A DNA stretch of 64,000 nucleotides from Bettongia penicillata ogilbyi (GCA_023548195.1 JAJHZJ010000121.1:1178220-1242219), one strand, 5' to 3'. Shown: positions 10,866-22,297, numbered from the stretch's first letter. Notes: a model not told the origin generated them from the sequence alone. Numbers and translations: made by a program.

Positions 10866-10877
10866 AATCATCTGACC
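10866..10877. repeat. target-site duplication of RTE, right copy
   Basis: Exact match to 9469-9480, directly after the CAAC-rich tail. Confidence 0.75.
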
Positions 10878-11600
10878 AAATGGGATTCTTGAAAAGGAAA
10901 TCTCCTCTTCAGTACTGGAGAGCATTGGTTCTTGAAATTGAAATTACTTAACATCCTAGGCTTACAAGACTTGGAAGACTCCATGAATCAAGCAACTGTG
11001 GCATGCCCATCCTAGTCCCCCATGTCCCTTTGGTCCTGAACTTCAAAACCTGTGCCAAGGGCAATTTACCTGAAACTATGGGACTAACTCCATCCTGTAT
11101 GGAATAGAGATCTGATTAGAGGAACAGGATGAATGATGCATCCCACTTACTAACTTTCCTGTGTCTGTGTTAGTATCACTGGATATTGGTGGTCCAGTAC
11201 CTTTCTTTCACCTCAAGATGGAATCCATCTATTTCTACCTTGGTGAAATCACCCTCTTCTGAGAGGGGTAAGGTAGGATGTCTTGGAGAACCCAAAGGAC
11301 ACTTGCATGTTGATGTCCATGTTAAGCATCTTTTCAATAATCTTTTATAAATAAAATGTCCATTCCCCTTCCTCAGTCCAGCTGACCCCCTTGCCCTCTT
11401 GCCCTTCTTTTCAGTGCCATTCTGAATCAAAAAGCTGGCCAGAATTTGTGCTGAGACTCCTTCCCCTGTCCTTAGCTATCTCCTTACCCACTTATCTTTC
11501 CCACTCCCTTCCTTTTCATTATCATTCTAGATGGAAATAAAAGACTGCCAGCCAAGGCCATTAGGTACTTCAATATAAATTCCATGGATTCTGTGGAGTT
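10878..11600. other. unassigned sequence
   Basis: No known repeat or gene recognised. Includes a pyrimidine-rich, gene-like stretch near 11360-11520 with an AATAAA at about 11350, but no coding frame of note. Confidence 0.35.
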
Positions 11601-12390
11601 TTTTTTTTCTTTTGGTTTTTATTTTAATTGTTCTTCAAAGCCAGCAGTATTTGAAAATATTAAAAAAAAAAGTCTCACCAATAGTTGCTGTTAGATCAAT
11701 AAAGATCTTAACAAAAAACATTATTATTATTTTGTTTCTCCCATCTTCCCATGGTTCACTCAGAGACACTTCTGGAAGCACCATCATGTTGGCCCCTAAG
11801 GAAAACCTTAAGTTCAATTCAGATGTGTCAAATTTGGTGATGAAAGTGCTATAAAAAATACATTTGTAAAGCACCATTTGACTGGTGAATCTGAGAACTG
11901 TGTAGCCACCTTGCTTGTTAGAGTCCATTACTTGTGTTCTATACCAGCAAAAGGAAGTCCTAATAAATTTGAAGTGTGAGATACAGTCAACCAAGAGGAA
12001 TTTGGTGATCTGAGAGATGCTTATTGCAGCCAAGCAGTGTGCCAGTACAATGTTTGATGTAGCAGTTTCAAGAATATACTTCAGTGACATAGAGATCTGG
12101 CAGAATTGTCAACCCTTTACATCTTAGTAGACTTCAGGTATTCAGGTGCTCAAAAAAAAATCTATCACTCTGATCTGGTAATAAGCATCTAGCTAGGTTG
12201 GTCCTCAGGAGACAAACATGAAGTTTTCATCTGCCCAGGTTCTAAGCTTGGTTCTACCAAAGCTTGCACTCCATTGGGATAGCCTTTTAGAACCCAAAGT
12301 CTCTAAGCTATATAATGACACATCAGAATAAAGCTATGGGTGGGAGGGGATTTCTTTTTCCCCCTGTTTGTTATATTAAAAAAAAAATTA
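11601..12390. other. unassigned block with 151-codon antisense frame
   Basis: A minus-strand frame at 11635-12090 stays open for 151 codons (starts MSLKYILETA). It matches nothing I recognise and is rich in I/F/L/K, as expected of AT-rich noise. On the plus strand an AATAAA at 12327-12332 is followed by a 10-base A-run at 12378-12387, so a decayed processed retrocopy on the plus strand is possible. No target-site duplication was found. Confidence 0.25.
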
Positions 12391-12975
12391 CAACCTTCAG
12401 AGGGCAGTAGAGAAGCATCACAGAACAATGCAAGATTTAACACTTTTGTGTGATTTTAATTTGCAAACATTTAGAACTAAATTGATTCTTTCAGGTTTTT
12501 CAATTTCCAAAACTAATCTTCCAGTTTCTAAAGGATAATGGATTGAGGAAATAGCAAAAACTCCTCTAATTAGAGTCCTCTCTTCTGTTGAGGAGGCAAA
12601 GTAACTTCCTTATGTCTATACTTTGCTAATTTGAAAAATTTAATGTTGGCAAAGCACTAACACTCATTCTGAGTCTTACTGAATTTAAAGACTCCCTTTC
12701 AGTTAATACAAAAAACAAAGAGGTAACTACATTTGTGACTTAATAAACTATTGACTGGGAATAAAACTTTCTATATATATGTTAGTATCTGACATTATTG
12801 AGATAGTCTGGAAAGCTTATAGAAGATTTTTGGAAGGGAATGTAAAATACCATTGTAAAACTGGAATGCATTCCATGACCTGAAGGACAGACTTAGTTCT
12901 GGGCTCAATTCCACTTGGTCCAGTGCAAGATGAAATTAAGCAAAGGGCTTAAGTTAAGCAAAAAAAAGTTATACA
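12391..12975. other. unassigned sequence
   Basis: No repeat family or coding frame recognised; AT-rich. Confidence 0.4.
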
Positions 12976-13200
12976 TGAAGAGGCAGTATGATATAGTGAA
13001 CTTAAACACTGAATTAGAAGTTAGGAAACTTGGATTTCACTTAGTCCCGTCCTAGTCACCAACATGCTGTGTGACCTTTGCGTTGCCTTTGGGCTCATCA
13101 TTTAACCTCTTATGGCTTAATTTGCCTCATTTGTAAAATGAAAGATTAGATGAGAATCTCTGAGATTCCTTTCATACCTCTCCTTTAAGCCCTAGGTTTT
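12976..13200 (+). mobile_element. MIR-like SINE
   Basis: Recognisable order: 'gaggcagtatgatatagtg', 'ttaggaaacttggatttcac', 'tgctgtgtgacctttg', 'cctcatttgtaaaatgaaag', then a tail around 'gattcctttcatacctct'. This is the plus-strand MIR/CORE-SINE layout, diverged. Confidence 0.6.
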
Positions 13201-13319
13201 TTTTTTCCCTAGTCAATAATACTTCTGCCAACAAACTTTATACAGTGTTTGGCTTGCACATCTCATAGACATATTTTGTTTCAGAGTTATTTATGCATGT
13301 CTTTACTTATACTAAACTA

Positions 13320-13430
13320 GTATAAAGGCCAGATTCATCTTATTGTCTGTCTCCCCTGAGGTCTAGTACAGTACTCGGCATGTAGCCAGTAGTCAAAACT
13401 CTGTCCATTTCATTCCCTTCAACTAGTTAG
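13320..13430 (+). mobile_element. L2 3' end fragment
   Basis: Words such as 'attgtctgtctcccc' and 'agtacagtactcggcatgtag' match the sense strand of the L2 3' end. Short and degraded. Confidence 0.4.
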
Positions 13431-13434
13431 TTCC

Positions 13435-13700
13435 CTCTGGGGTGAAGCATAATAAATCAAATCCCTCTTCCACATGACAACACTTCAGATTTTTGAAGAC
13501 AGTGACTGTGGCCTGCTTAAGTTGTCTCTTCTCAAGGTTAAACATCTCCAGCCACTTAACTAATACCTGTTTCAAGTCCCCTTAAAATTTGAACTTACTG
13601 CAATATGTCAACATCCTTCTTAAAATGTGATGCCTAGATTAGGATCTGACTATGATACACAACCTGCAATTACAGAGGAAATATCACCTCCTTTTCTCTG
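13435..13700 (-). mobile_element. CR1/L3 LINE fragment
   Basis: Plus-strand text includes 'gttgtctcttctcaaggttaaacat', 'caacatccttcttaaaatgtg' and 'tagattaggatctgac'. This is the reverse complement of the CR1/L3 3' region, also seen at 43740, 54790 and 56950. Divergent, so an ancient copy. Confidence 0.55.
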
Positions 13701-13744
13701 GACGCTATATTAAAAATGTAGCATAAGAATCTGAGTAGGGAAGA

Positions 13745-14930
13745 ACATTTCTTCTTTTTTTATTGTTATTTATTTTTAGTTTTCCACATTCACTTCCACA
13801 AATTTAAATTTTTCTCCTCTTCCCTGCCCAGGATGACATGTAATCTGATATAGGCTCTACATATGCATTCCTATTAAATATATTTTCACATTAGTCATGT
13901 TGTATAGAGGAATTGGAATGAATGGGAGGAGCTATGAGAAAGAAAAAAACAAACAAAAAAAGAAAATAGTCTATTTTGCTCTGCCTTCAGATTCCATAGT
14001 TCTTTCTTTGGATGTGGATGGCATCGTCCGTCATGAGTCCTTGGGAACTGTTTTAGGACCTTGCATTGCATCTCTTAAAGTCAGTCACTGCACACAATGG
14101 CTGTTACTTTATATAATGTTCTCTTGCTCATTTCACTCAATATCCGTTCATACAAGTCTTTCTAGGTTTTTCTGAAGTCCATCTGTTCATCATTTCTTAC
14201 AGCACTACATTCATATACCACAACTTGTTTAGCCATTCCCCAATTGATGGACATCCCCTCAATTTCCACTTCTTTGCCATCACAAAAAGAGCTGCTATAA
14301 GTATTTTTGTACATGTGGGTCCTTCTCCCATTTTTATGATCTCTTTTGGAGCTGGGTCAAAGGGTATGCACATTTTTATAGCCTTTTGGGAATAGTTTCA
14401 AATTGCTCTCCAGAATGGTTAGATTAGCTCATCACTCCATAGTGTTCCAACTCTCCCACATCTTCTCCAACATTTACCATTTTCCTGTTTGGTCATGTCA
14501 ATCTGATGTGGTACCTCAGAATTGCTTTGATTTGCATCTCTCTAATCAACAGTAATTTAGAGCATTTTTTCATATGATTGCAGATAGATTTAATTTCTTC
14601 CTCTGAAAACTGCCTGCTCATATCCTTTGACCATTTATCAATTGGGGAATGACTTGTATTCTTGTAAATTTGACTCAGTTCTCTGTATATTTTAGAAATG
14701 AGGCTTTTATCACAGACACTAGTTGTAAAAATTCTTTCCCAGTTTTCCGCTTCACTCCTAATCTTGGTTGCATTGGTTTTGTTTATGCAAAAACTTTTCA
14801 ATGTAATGTAGTCAAAATTGTCCATTTTGCATTTTATAATGTTTTCTATTTCTTGCTTGGTCGTAAATTCTGGGCAGGTACATTTCCAAAGCCTGCTGCA
14901 AGGAGTTCCTAACATACTTGACAAGTAGTT
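13745..14930 (-). mobile_element. L1 LINE, 3' end with ORF2 C-terminus
   Basis: The T-rich tail at 13755 (A-tail on the element's strand) is followed by 'tttccacattcacttccac', 'ggatgacatgtaatctgatat' and then the reverse complement of the ORF2 C-terminal part. A large plus-strand A-rich insert (about 13930-13965) disturbs the 3' UTR. 5' truncated near 14930. Confidence 0.75.
14493..14924 (-). pseudogene. L1 ORF2p C-terminal fragment
   Basis: L1 ORF2p supplies endonuclease and reverse transcriptase. This 143-codon frame is the segment downstream of the RT domain. Recognisable blocks are 'NWERIFTTSVCDKSLISKIYREL', 'KWSKDMSRQFSEEEIKS' and 'MKKCSKLLLIREMQIKAILRYH', in the canonical order. The frame breaks just after RYH. 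Endonuclease and RT domains are absent through 5' truncation, so this is a dead remnant. Confidence 0.8.
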
Positions 14931-15600
14931 GTCCAGGCTTTCTTGAATACCACTACGGGGTACTACTACTGCAAATAATCTTTTCGGCTCTGATTTTCAC
15001 TCTAAAAATGTTTCAAATGCCTCTTTGTTATTGAACATCCATCTTTTTTCATTTATGGCTAAACTCCGATTTGCAGAGGCTGCATCCTAACTGCAATGCT
15101 TTTAGGAACACATTATTCCATTCCCTCCAGCATTTTCTGATGGGTGCAAAATGGTGTTGCATTTCTCAAATTTACAAACCTTTGTGTCTGAAGCTCTTGC
15201 TCTGAATCACTTGCAGAACTTATTTCTGAATTAAATTGTTGAATTTAACCACTTGTGTCCTGGAATCTTGCAGCCTTGGGTTTTCCCTGCTCCACACCCA
15301 GGTGATGCATGAATTAATTTCATTGGTGTGTCATTTTCTGTGTTCAAAAGTTCCGAGAAGTCCTTTGTATTATTTCTTGCATTGTGGCATTCAGGTTTTT
15401 TGTCTAATGTTCTGAGAAACCTATGATCCTTAGACTGTCTCTATGCATCCTGTCTTTTTCTTTTTTTCTCTAATTTTTCCATTTTCTTTTAATGTTATTG
15501 TTTTTTTGCTTTTATTTTTTTCAGATTATCCTGATCTTTGGTGTATTTGTGTCCCCAACCCATTGTTCTCTCTTTGGTTTCTTTTGTAAGACTTGCCATC
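14931..15600 (-). mobile_element. possible degenerate LINE ORF1-derived sequence
   Basis: Pyrimidine-rich plus-strand text with blocks such as 'tttcatttatggctaaac', 'tctgagaaacctatgatcct' and long T-rich runs near 15460-15530. It resembles the reverse complement of L1/HAL1 ORF1 (coiled coil and RRM) but is too divergent to translate. Could be something else. Confidence 0.3.
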
Positions 15601-15924
15601 ACAGGTACAAGTTTTTCTCTTCTTCTCATTATTTTTTTTAGTGTGGATTATAAATTCAGCTCTCGTAATTCTTATTTCTCTTTGAAATCACCACAAAACA
15701 GTGTATTTTTGGTTCATGTTTTCATCACATTCCACATGTTGAGCCTCTGTTTTGTAGCATTTATTCACAGAAGCCTTCAGATTCAACTCTCTCATTTTAT
15801 AACTGAAGTAGCTGAGTCAAGAAAACTCAGTGAGAAGTGGCACCTGTTTGCTTTGAAGCTGGACAGGTGGAGGTGTGGAATAAGGACATTCCAGGCTTGG
15901 GGTATAGCCTACACAAAAGCATAG
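15601..15924. other. unassigned, with MIR/L2-like pieces
   Basis: An open frame spanning 15538-15924 (128 codons) runs across repeat-like words: a MIR-like stretch near 15770-15840 and an L2-like 'ggacattccaggcttggg' near 15885. It is therefore not a gene. Confidence 0.4.
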
Positions 15925-16540
15925 AATTCAATTCAATACATATTTATTAAGCACCTACTGTGTTCTAGGCACTAAGCCAAGTGCTGAGGATACCGAAAAA
16001 GGGGAAGATAGCACAAAAAAGCAAGCTGAAAAGGGAAGGGAGAGTGGGAGGTTCTCTGGGCACAAGGTGGAAAAATCTATGTCTCCAAACCAAGCAGAGT
16101 TACTGATTTGGAGAGTTACTTGGAAACTTTGAAAGCTCAAAGCCCTCTAATCAAGGAAGGCTCCACCCCCAAGTTCTCCAATCTGAGGGGAGAGACCTTT
16201 GAGGAGTTCAGGAGGTGTTGATGGTCAAAAAGTTAGCCTAAGAACTGGATGATGAGACTTCAGGTGATCAGCTCTTTCTGGTTGGGTCATCATGTTTAGT
16301 AGAGTCAAAAGCAGAACTGCTGATGAAAAGTGGAGTCACTTGGAAAAGAAGCAAGAGATAGAATTTATGGGGAATTATTAGTAAGCCAATTTGACTGCAA
16401 GAGATAGGGTGACTAGGAAATAAGCCTGGAAAGATGGAAGGAGTCAGGTCAAGTAGGGTTTTCCATGACAGTATGAGAATTTTATATTCACATTTGAGTT
16501 GAGAGAACCACTTATGATTTTTGAGTAGGGAGTGACCTAT
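15925..16540 (-). mobile_element. L2 LINE 3' end, part 1 (interrupted)
   Basis: Starts with the L2 terminus in reverse ('acatatttattaagcacctactg', 'ggcactaagccaagtgctgagg') and proceeds to 'gagtagggagtgacc' at 16526, a block that in other copies leads straight into 'ggaatatcaatttggcagc'. Here a solo LTR separates the two. Confidence 0.65.
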
Positions 16541-17054
16541 TGTAAAGAATGAGCCCAGACTCAATAAAGTTTCTTTACTAGAAAAGTTGAAGCGTGTTTC
16601 CCTTTGATTCTCAAGAAGCAGACACATCCCTGTAGTAAAGGGAGAGTGTCAATGCAAAAGGGAGAACAAGCTTTATAGGGTTAATAATCCTTCTGGATCA
16701 GGATTGGTCCTAATCCTTTGAAGTCACAGTCTTACGCATATACACCTTATGTGTTTCCCATTCCCATTCCCATGCATTTCCTCCTTCCCCATGTGCTGCA
16801 TGATGCTCTAATGAGGCTCTAATTTTATGCAGGGAGTTTTCCATTATATACCTGAGGTTAATTAAGCATGCGCTGTAGTAAGAGAATGGCCAACCTTCAT
16901 GACTCCAAAATGGCTTGGTCCAGTTTGCTTAGGACCCCCAAGTTTATGACTTCTAAGCCTTCTTGGTTTGCCGCTGATTGGCTGACAACTTTTATCTTAT
17001 CTAAACAACTTCTGTTTCCCCCAAGACTGATGATTTTAGATTTTATATCTCACA
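16541..17054 (-). mobile_element. solo LTR of an endogenous retrovirus
   Basis: A 514-bp block splits an L2. On the minus strand it begins TGTGAGATAT and ends CATTCTTTACA, i.e. TG...CA. It contains a TATA-like TATAAAG at 16671-16677 and AGTAAA (polyA-like) at 16574-16579, in LTR order. Flanking pentamers are cctat (16536-16540) and cttat (17055-17059), one mismatch; an exact cctat also occurs at 17060-17064. No gag, pol or env sequence is present. The family is unidentified. Confidence 0.55.
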
Positions 17055-17340
17055 CTTATCCTATTGGAATATCAATTTGGCAGCTGTATGGAGAATAGAC
17101 AGAAGAAGGAAAAGACTGGACAGGGAGATCAATTGAGAGACTATTGACTATTATTAGAGGTGATAATGGACCTGAACTAGAATGATGGCTCTCTGAGTAG
17201 AGAGAGAAAAAAAATGGATGTGAAAGATATGGCAGTAGAATCGACTTAAACTTAATTAAATATGGGAAAGAATAAAAGTCAAAGATAGCTCTGAAACTGT
17301 GAATCTCAGTGACTGGAGGGATGGTAGAATCTTCATCAAC
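17055..17340 (-). mobile_element. L2 LINE 3' region, part 2
   Basis: Resumes the L2 after the LTR with 'ggaatatcaatttggcagc', 'gtatggagaatagacag' and 'gagagactattgac'. Same order as in the copy at 56440. Confidence 0.6.
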
Positions 17341-18293
17341 ATACTGGTTTTGATACACTGGAAAGTAGCATCTCATAATTAAGAGAATACTGGACATGGA
17401 TTTATAAGAAACATACCTTGGAAACTCATTAATCGTGTTAACTATAATGTGGCTATAACCAAGTTGTAAGAAAGTATAATATCTATAATACCTACCTCAC
17501 TGAGATTTTGTGAGGATCAAGTAAGATGTAAAGCATGACATCAAAATCTACCCCAACTTAGTGTTGGGCTCCCCTCCTCATTCATACACAAGGAAGAAGC
17601 AGAAAAGCAAGACAGATAGGTTAGAAGGAAAGGTCAATGACTACTGGGGCTTCCTCCTGGCCTGTACATGACCTAGATAATGCCCCTGCCAGATGTGCTT
17701 TTACCCTCTTCCAGAAAATCATTTGATACAGTTCCATAGATCCTTTAAATTATGGGTGGGAATCAATAACCTAAGTAATCTCCTTTCTTTTCTCTTCTTT
17801 CTTGAAAACTGGAGTCAGGGAGAGGGGCTTGGGCATAGAAATGCAACTATCACCTAAATCCAAAACAAAGTCATAATTCCCTGGGAGGGAGAACTGGACT
17901 AGAGGATCTCTGAGGTTCTTTTCAATCCTGATTCGATGATTTTATGGATTTGAATAGGCTTAGAACAGACTTTGAATATTACAACTTTTAGATTTTGATC
18001 ATTCTTAAGACTGTTTTAGAAATTCCTGCATCTGTCATTGGGTGGAGTTCGATTAGGGCCAGATGGAAAAGATGAGGAAATAACTTGATTATTTTATGAT
18101 TGCTTGGTTAGTTGTGAATACAAAAGGGAGTTGAAAGAATCCATCTGCTTTGGCACATGCCATATTTTCCAAATGTTTTCTCTTACAATGTGGGACAAAG
18201 TAAAGCAATTTTACAAAGAGTGACAGAGCCAATGACCCTAAACTCTAAGCCAAACTCACCGGGGTGATGCTCTCCTATTTTTACAACTGCAAG
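17341..18293. other. unassigned with SINE-tail scraps
   Basis: Mostly unrecognised. 17485-17545 ('acctacctcactgagattttgtgagg') looks like a SINE 3' piece. 17880-17950 resembles the plus-strand MIR tail ('actggactagaggatctctgagg'). 'atttgatacagttcc' at 17722 could be a CR1/L3 RT scrap. Confidence 0.35.
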
Positions 18294-18307
18294 AATTGAG
18301 TCTGCCA
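18294..18307. repeat. target-site duplication of L1, left copy
   Basis: aattgagtctgcca, exactly repeated at 18726-18739. Confidence 0.8.
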
Positions 18308-18725
18308 GAACCAAGAGAACATTGTACACGGTAACAGCCACATTGTGCAGTGACTAACTTTGACAGACTTAGCTCTTCTCAGTAATAGAATGATCTAAGA
18401 CAATTCCAAAAGACTCATGATGGAAAATGCCATCTACATCCAGAGAAAGAACTTTGGAGTCTGAATGCAGATCTAAGTTTTCTATTTGCTCTCTCTTTCT
18501 CTTTTTTTGTTTCTTTTTTCTTATGGTTCATCCCATTGGTTCTAATTCTTCTTTACAACATGAGTAATGTGAAAGCACATTTAATAAGAATGTACATGTA
18601 GAGCCTGTATCAGATTGCACACTGTCTTGGGGAGAAGGAAGGGGAGGGCGGTGGAGAAAATTTAAAACTCAAAAACTTATGGAAGTGAATGTTGAAGACT
18701 AAAAATAAATAAATTAATATTAAAA
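18308..18725 (+). mobile_element. L1 3' end, 5' truncated, with TSDs
   Basis: Starts 'gaaccaagagaacattgtac' (end of ORF2). It continues through 'catgatggaaaatgccatct', 'cacactgtcttggggag' and the polypurine tract to an A-rich tail at about 18700. Perfect 14-base duplications show a clean, fairly young, severely truncated L1 insertion of ~418 bp. Confidence 0.85.
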
Positions 18726-18739
18726 AATTGAGTCTGCCA
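18726..18739. repeat. target-site duplication of L1, right copy
   Basis: Exact match to 18294-18307, immediately after the A-rich tail. Confidence 0.8.
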
Positions 18740-19271
18740 CACATCCAGCTTTATTCATTTTTTTTTAGCCATTATTAAGTACCTAAATATAAACCTATAG
18801 TTATGGACACTGTGGCTATAAAGATGAAAAATGACACAATCTCCACCTCCAAGGAGATTTTAGGCTACTGGGAAATTATGATATACAAACAAATAAATGT
18901 AATACAGTAGAGGGAAAGGGGTATAATGGGGACAAAGGAGAAGTCTAGAAATTGAGTGCCAGGAAAATTGGATGAGGCGGAGAACACCTTCCACTGAGGT
19001 ACCATAGAAAGTTTCACAGGAAGTGTCATCAGGGTGGCAATGAGGAAGCATGTATTCCCAGTATAAGAAATAATCTCTGCAAATGCTGAGAGAGCAGATG
19101 TGTTAGATTTGGAAATTTGGTTTGCCTGTAACACAGAGTGTATAATGATAGAAAGCTGAAAGATGCAGGTTAGAATAAGATCACAGACAGCTTTAAATGA
19201 TAGGATAAAGAATTGTAGTTTATTAAAGATTTCTGAGTTAGGGGATATCATGAGCAGACCTTTGCTTTAGG
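18740..19271 (-). mobile_element. L2 LINE 3' region
   Basis: 'attattaagtacctaaatat', 'ctccaaggagattttaggct', 'gtttgcctgtaacacagagtg' and 'ggatatcatgagcagacc' follow the reverse-L2 order. An L1 has landed in its distal part at 19282. Confidence 0.55.
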
Positions 19272-20078
19272 GAGATTATTTCTTAAATATTTAATTTTTA
19301 TTTTATTTTTTCTAAATTATGTTAGCAAAAATTTTTCACATTCTTTTTAAAAATTTTGAATTCCATATTCTCTACTTCCCTCTCTCCCCTTTCCCCCTCC
19401 TTGAAAAAGCAAGCAAATTGATATAGATCATGTAAAACATTTCTATATTAACCACATTGCAAAAGGAAAATGCAGACAAAAAACCCCTAAGAATAATTTT
19501 AAAAGTTTTTTAAAAGTATATTTCAATCTGCATTTAGACCAATACTTTCTCTGGAGGTGGATAACATTTTTCATCATAAGCCCTTCAGAATTATCTTGGA
19601 TCATTATATTGCTGAGATAGCTAAGTTATTCATTAAGATGACCGTACAATATTGCTGTTACTGTGTACAATGTTCTCCAGTTCTTCTCATTTAGCTTTGC
19701 ATCAGTCATGTAAGTCTTCCCAAGTTTTTCTGAAAGTATTCTACTCATCATTTTCCAGGTTTTTCTGAAAGTATCCTACTCATCATTTCTTATAGTACAA
19801 TAGTATTCTGTCACATTCAACTTGTTCAGCCATTCTCCAATTGATGGACATCCTTTCAAATTCCAATTATCTGTCAACACAAAAAGAACTGCTCTAAATA
19901 TTTTTATACATATAGGTCCTTTTCCTTCTTTTAAAAATCTCTTTGGGGTACAGACCTAGTATTGGTATTACAGAGTGAGATGTTATGCACAGTTTTATAG
20001 CCCTTTGGGCATAGTTCTAGAATGATTTGATTAGTTCACAACTCCACAAATAGTGCTTTAGTGGTAGAGAGATTATTT
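19272..20078 (-). mobile_element. L1 3' end with 10-bp TSDs
   Basis: gagattattt occurs at 19272-19281 and 20069-20078. Between them is the reverse complement of an L1 3' end: T-rich tail, 'cttccctctctcccctttcc', then the ORF2 end ('ccattctccaattgatgg', 'agaactgctctaaat', 'atagccctttgggcatag'). A 34-base unit is tandemly duplicated inside it (19720-19788). Inactive, about 790 bp. Confidence 0.75.
19720..19788. repeat. internal tandem duplication, 35-bp period
   Basis: Two copies of 'ccaRgtttttctgaaagta' plus 'tYctactcatcattt' (19720-19753 and 19755-19788) differ at two positions. Other L1 copies in the window have this segment once, so the duplication arose in this copy or its parent. Confidence 0.75.
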
Positions 20079-20559
20079 TCAAGGAGTTTTTTTGTGTTAT
20101 TTGTTAATACCATTATGTTATAAGATATATTATATGTAGTATTATTAGTAGTTTTTGTATTATTTGAAAGTATAAGTCAATAACATTAATAGTATCTGGC
20201 AAGATAAGATCACCAAGGTCCGAGAATGAGACCAAACAATCAGCATTGATTTACTTCTTGCTATCCCAACTTTCCTAGGCAGAAGATGAGCAAACTGATC
20301 ACAAAGTTACTTAGCAAATTACCAGGAGGAAAAAAAAAATCACTATACTCATGATACATATATGTATATGTATGCATATGCACATGCATGTATGTATTTA
20401 TTATCCATGTAATAATTATATATAAACACACTACATACATAGTTACATACACAAACACATGCATTTAGTTAAAATGAGCCTTACTCACTGAATTGGCTTT
20501 GCCTCAGTCAAACTGTGACTTGCTAAAGATACTAGTTTTAAAATACCAATGTCTTCCAC
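20079..20559. other. unassigned, with TA/TG/CA-rich simple sequence
   Basis: No gene or clear repeat. 20350-20460 is an imperfect alternating purine-pyrimidine tract (ATGTAT/ACACAT words). Confidence 0.5.
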
Positions 20560-20727
20560 TGCATCTTCCACCTCTAGTTGTCCTGATGTGGATCTGGCCA
20601 CTGGACTCAGATGGCTCTGGAGGAGAAAGTGAGGCTGGTGACTTTGCACAGCCCTGCCTCACTTAAATCCAATTCACTTACTTGTCACGGCATCTCCTCC
20701 CTGATGTCATAGTCAACAACAGCAGCT
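20560..20727 (+). mobile_element. RTE-associated SINE fragment
   Basis: Contains 'ggccactggactcagatgg', 'ggaggagaaagtgaggctgg', 'gcctcacttaaatccaattc' and a 3' end 'ctgatgtcatagtcaacaacag'. The same core is at 24179, 41362 (inverted) and 41893. The tail resembles that of the RTE LINE at 9481. 5' truncated. Confidence 0.65.
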
Positions 20728-22297
20728 GTGAGACGATGAACAATGAAGAAGGGAAATTTGGTTGAAGTTTGTTGAAGGCAGAGTGATACAAAGTAACGTG
20801 TTCCAATTCATGATGCAAATAACAAAAAACCATAAAGCAAAAGTTTTTGCCACAAACCAAAATACAATCTTCATGGGAATCAATCGTGGAAAGAGCTCTT
20901 TTTCCATATCCTTTATCCACATTAAACGGTGTTATCTAATATAGGGAATGGTACACACATGATCCCCATTAAATATGTATGAAACATGAATTTAATTATA
21001 TTATTTCTTTCCTTTTTGCAGAATTTTATCAACGAAATAACAAAAAAAGGCAATTATGTAGGTCCTGGGAAAACTTGAAGCCTGTCAACTATTGAAACCT
21101 GGAGCATATTATCTCTAAGGTGTCAGTGTTAATGTTGGTTTCATTTACTTTCAGAGCATAGTATTAAGCACAGTAGACATCTCTTCCATTGTTCTTACCA
21201 AACAATCAGAGGTTTCGGGGTCTACTAGGAAAAATAAAATAAAAGGTAGGTAGAACCCTAGATAGAAATGATAAATGAATTCCTTTGTACAGTCAAAAAG
21301 TAAGTGACAAGGCAATGAGTGGTTATGTCTCATTGATTCGGTCTATAAGAAATAGCATCTATATTACTAAACTGTAGTTTCTAAAAAGCCAAACATATAG
21401 GTAGGTGATAAGCTTTTTAAAAGTATGTAAGTTGATAACATGCAAAAATATATATACATATATACATAAGGTGAAATGATTTTTTTTGTTAGTCCAACTG
21501 ATTTGGCACATGAAATATGTGTAGTTATAAAAGATGCAAAAATCACCTAATCCAATTCCCTTATTTTGCTGTTGAAAAATACTAGGGATCATAGACATGC
21601 CCCAAAACAAAAGATTAATAGGTAGTACATTGCCTGTCTCCTCCCTTTTTTTCCTTTATAGTACAATTACTTCAGAATAAATGAATTTAGTATTTGGGTC
21701 TTTTCTATGGAAATAATGACTGTAGAAATGTTTTGTAAACTGTAAAACAACAGATAAACATGAGCTATTACTATGTAATTACTGTAGTTCTTTTCTAAAA
21801 AGATATAATAAATCTTCACTAATTTGAGACTAATATGAGAAAACCAGTCTGAATTAATGAAAAGTTTGAATTAAAAAACCTTCTTTAAAATATAGATTTT
21901 TTTCTCTCAAGGTTCTACTACTATAAGTAAACTAATAAAAATTTACACAGAAGAGGTCATAAGGAGACTTGTTTTAATAAATAGACCTCTAAATATTTAT
22001 AAACTAGCATATCAATTATATATAAGTGAGCAATTTAAAGTTTGCTCATTTAAATTTGCTCATCCTTGAAAAGAGTTCATTCTCTTCAATATAATGTATT
22101 TATGAAATTAATATATGCAATACAGCACTATTATTCTATTTTCCCTTTATATAATAGAAATGAAGTTGCCTGCTACCTGTTATTGTGTAAGAGTGCTATA
22201 GCATCATCTTTATCTTCATTGACCATGTAATGTATACCATTAGTATGTGCAAAGAAAAGTATTGACTCTGGGGATACAAAAAGATTTAAGAGGGATA
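20728..22297. other. unassigned AT-rich sequence
   Basis: About 1.5 kb with no recognised repeat, RNA gene or persuasive coding frame. Open frames up to 83 codons on both strands are what AT-rich sequence gives by chance. Confidence 0.45.

Noticed and set aside
14931..15600. ERV internal region
   Set aside because: No protease, RT or envelope motif could be read in any frame; a decayed LINE ORF1 fits somewhat better.
15538..15924. 128-codon plus-strand frame as a membrane protein
   Set aside because: Hydrophobic look comes from T-rich sequence, and the frame crosses MIR- and L2-like repeats.
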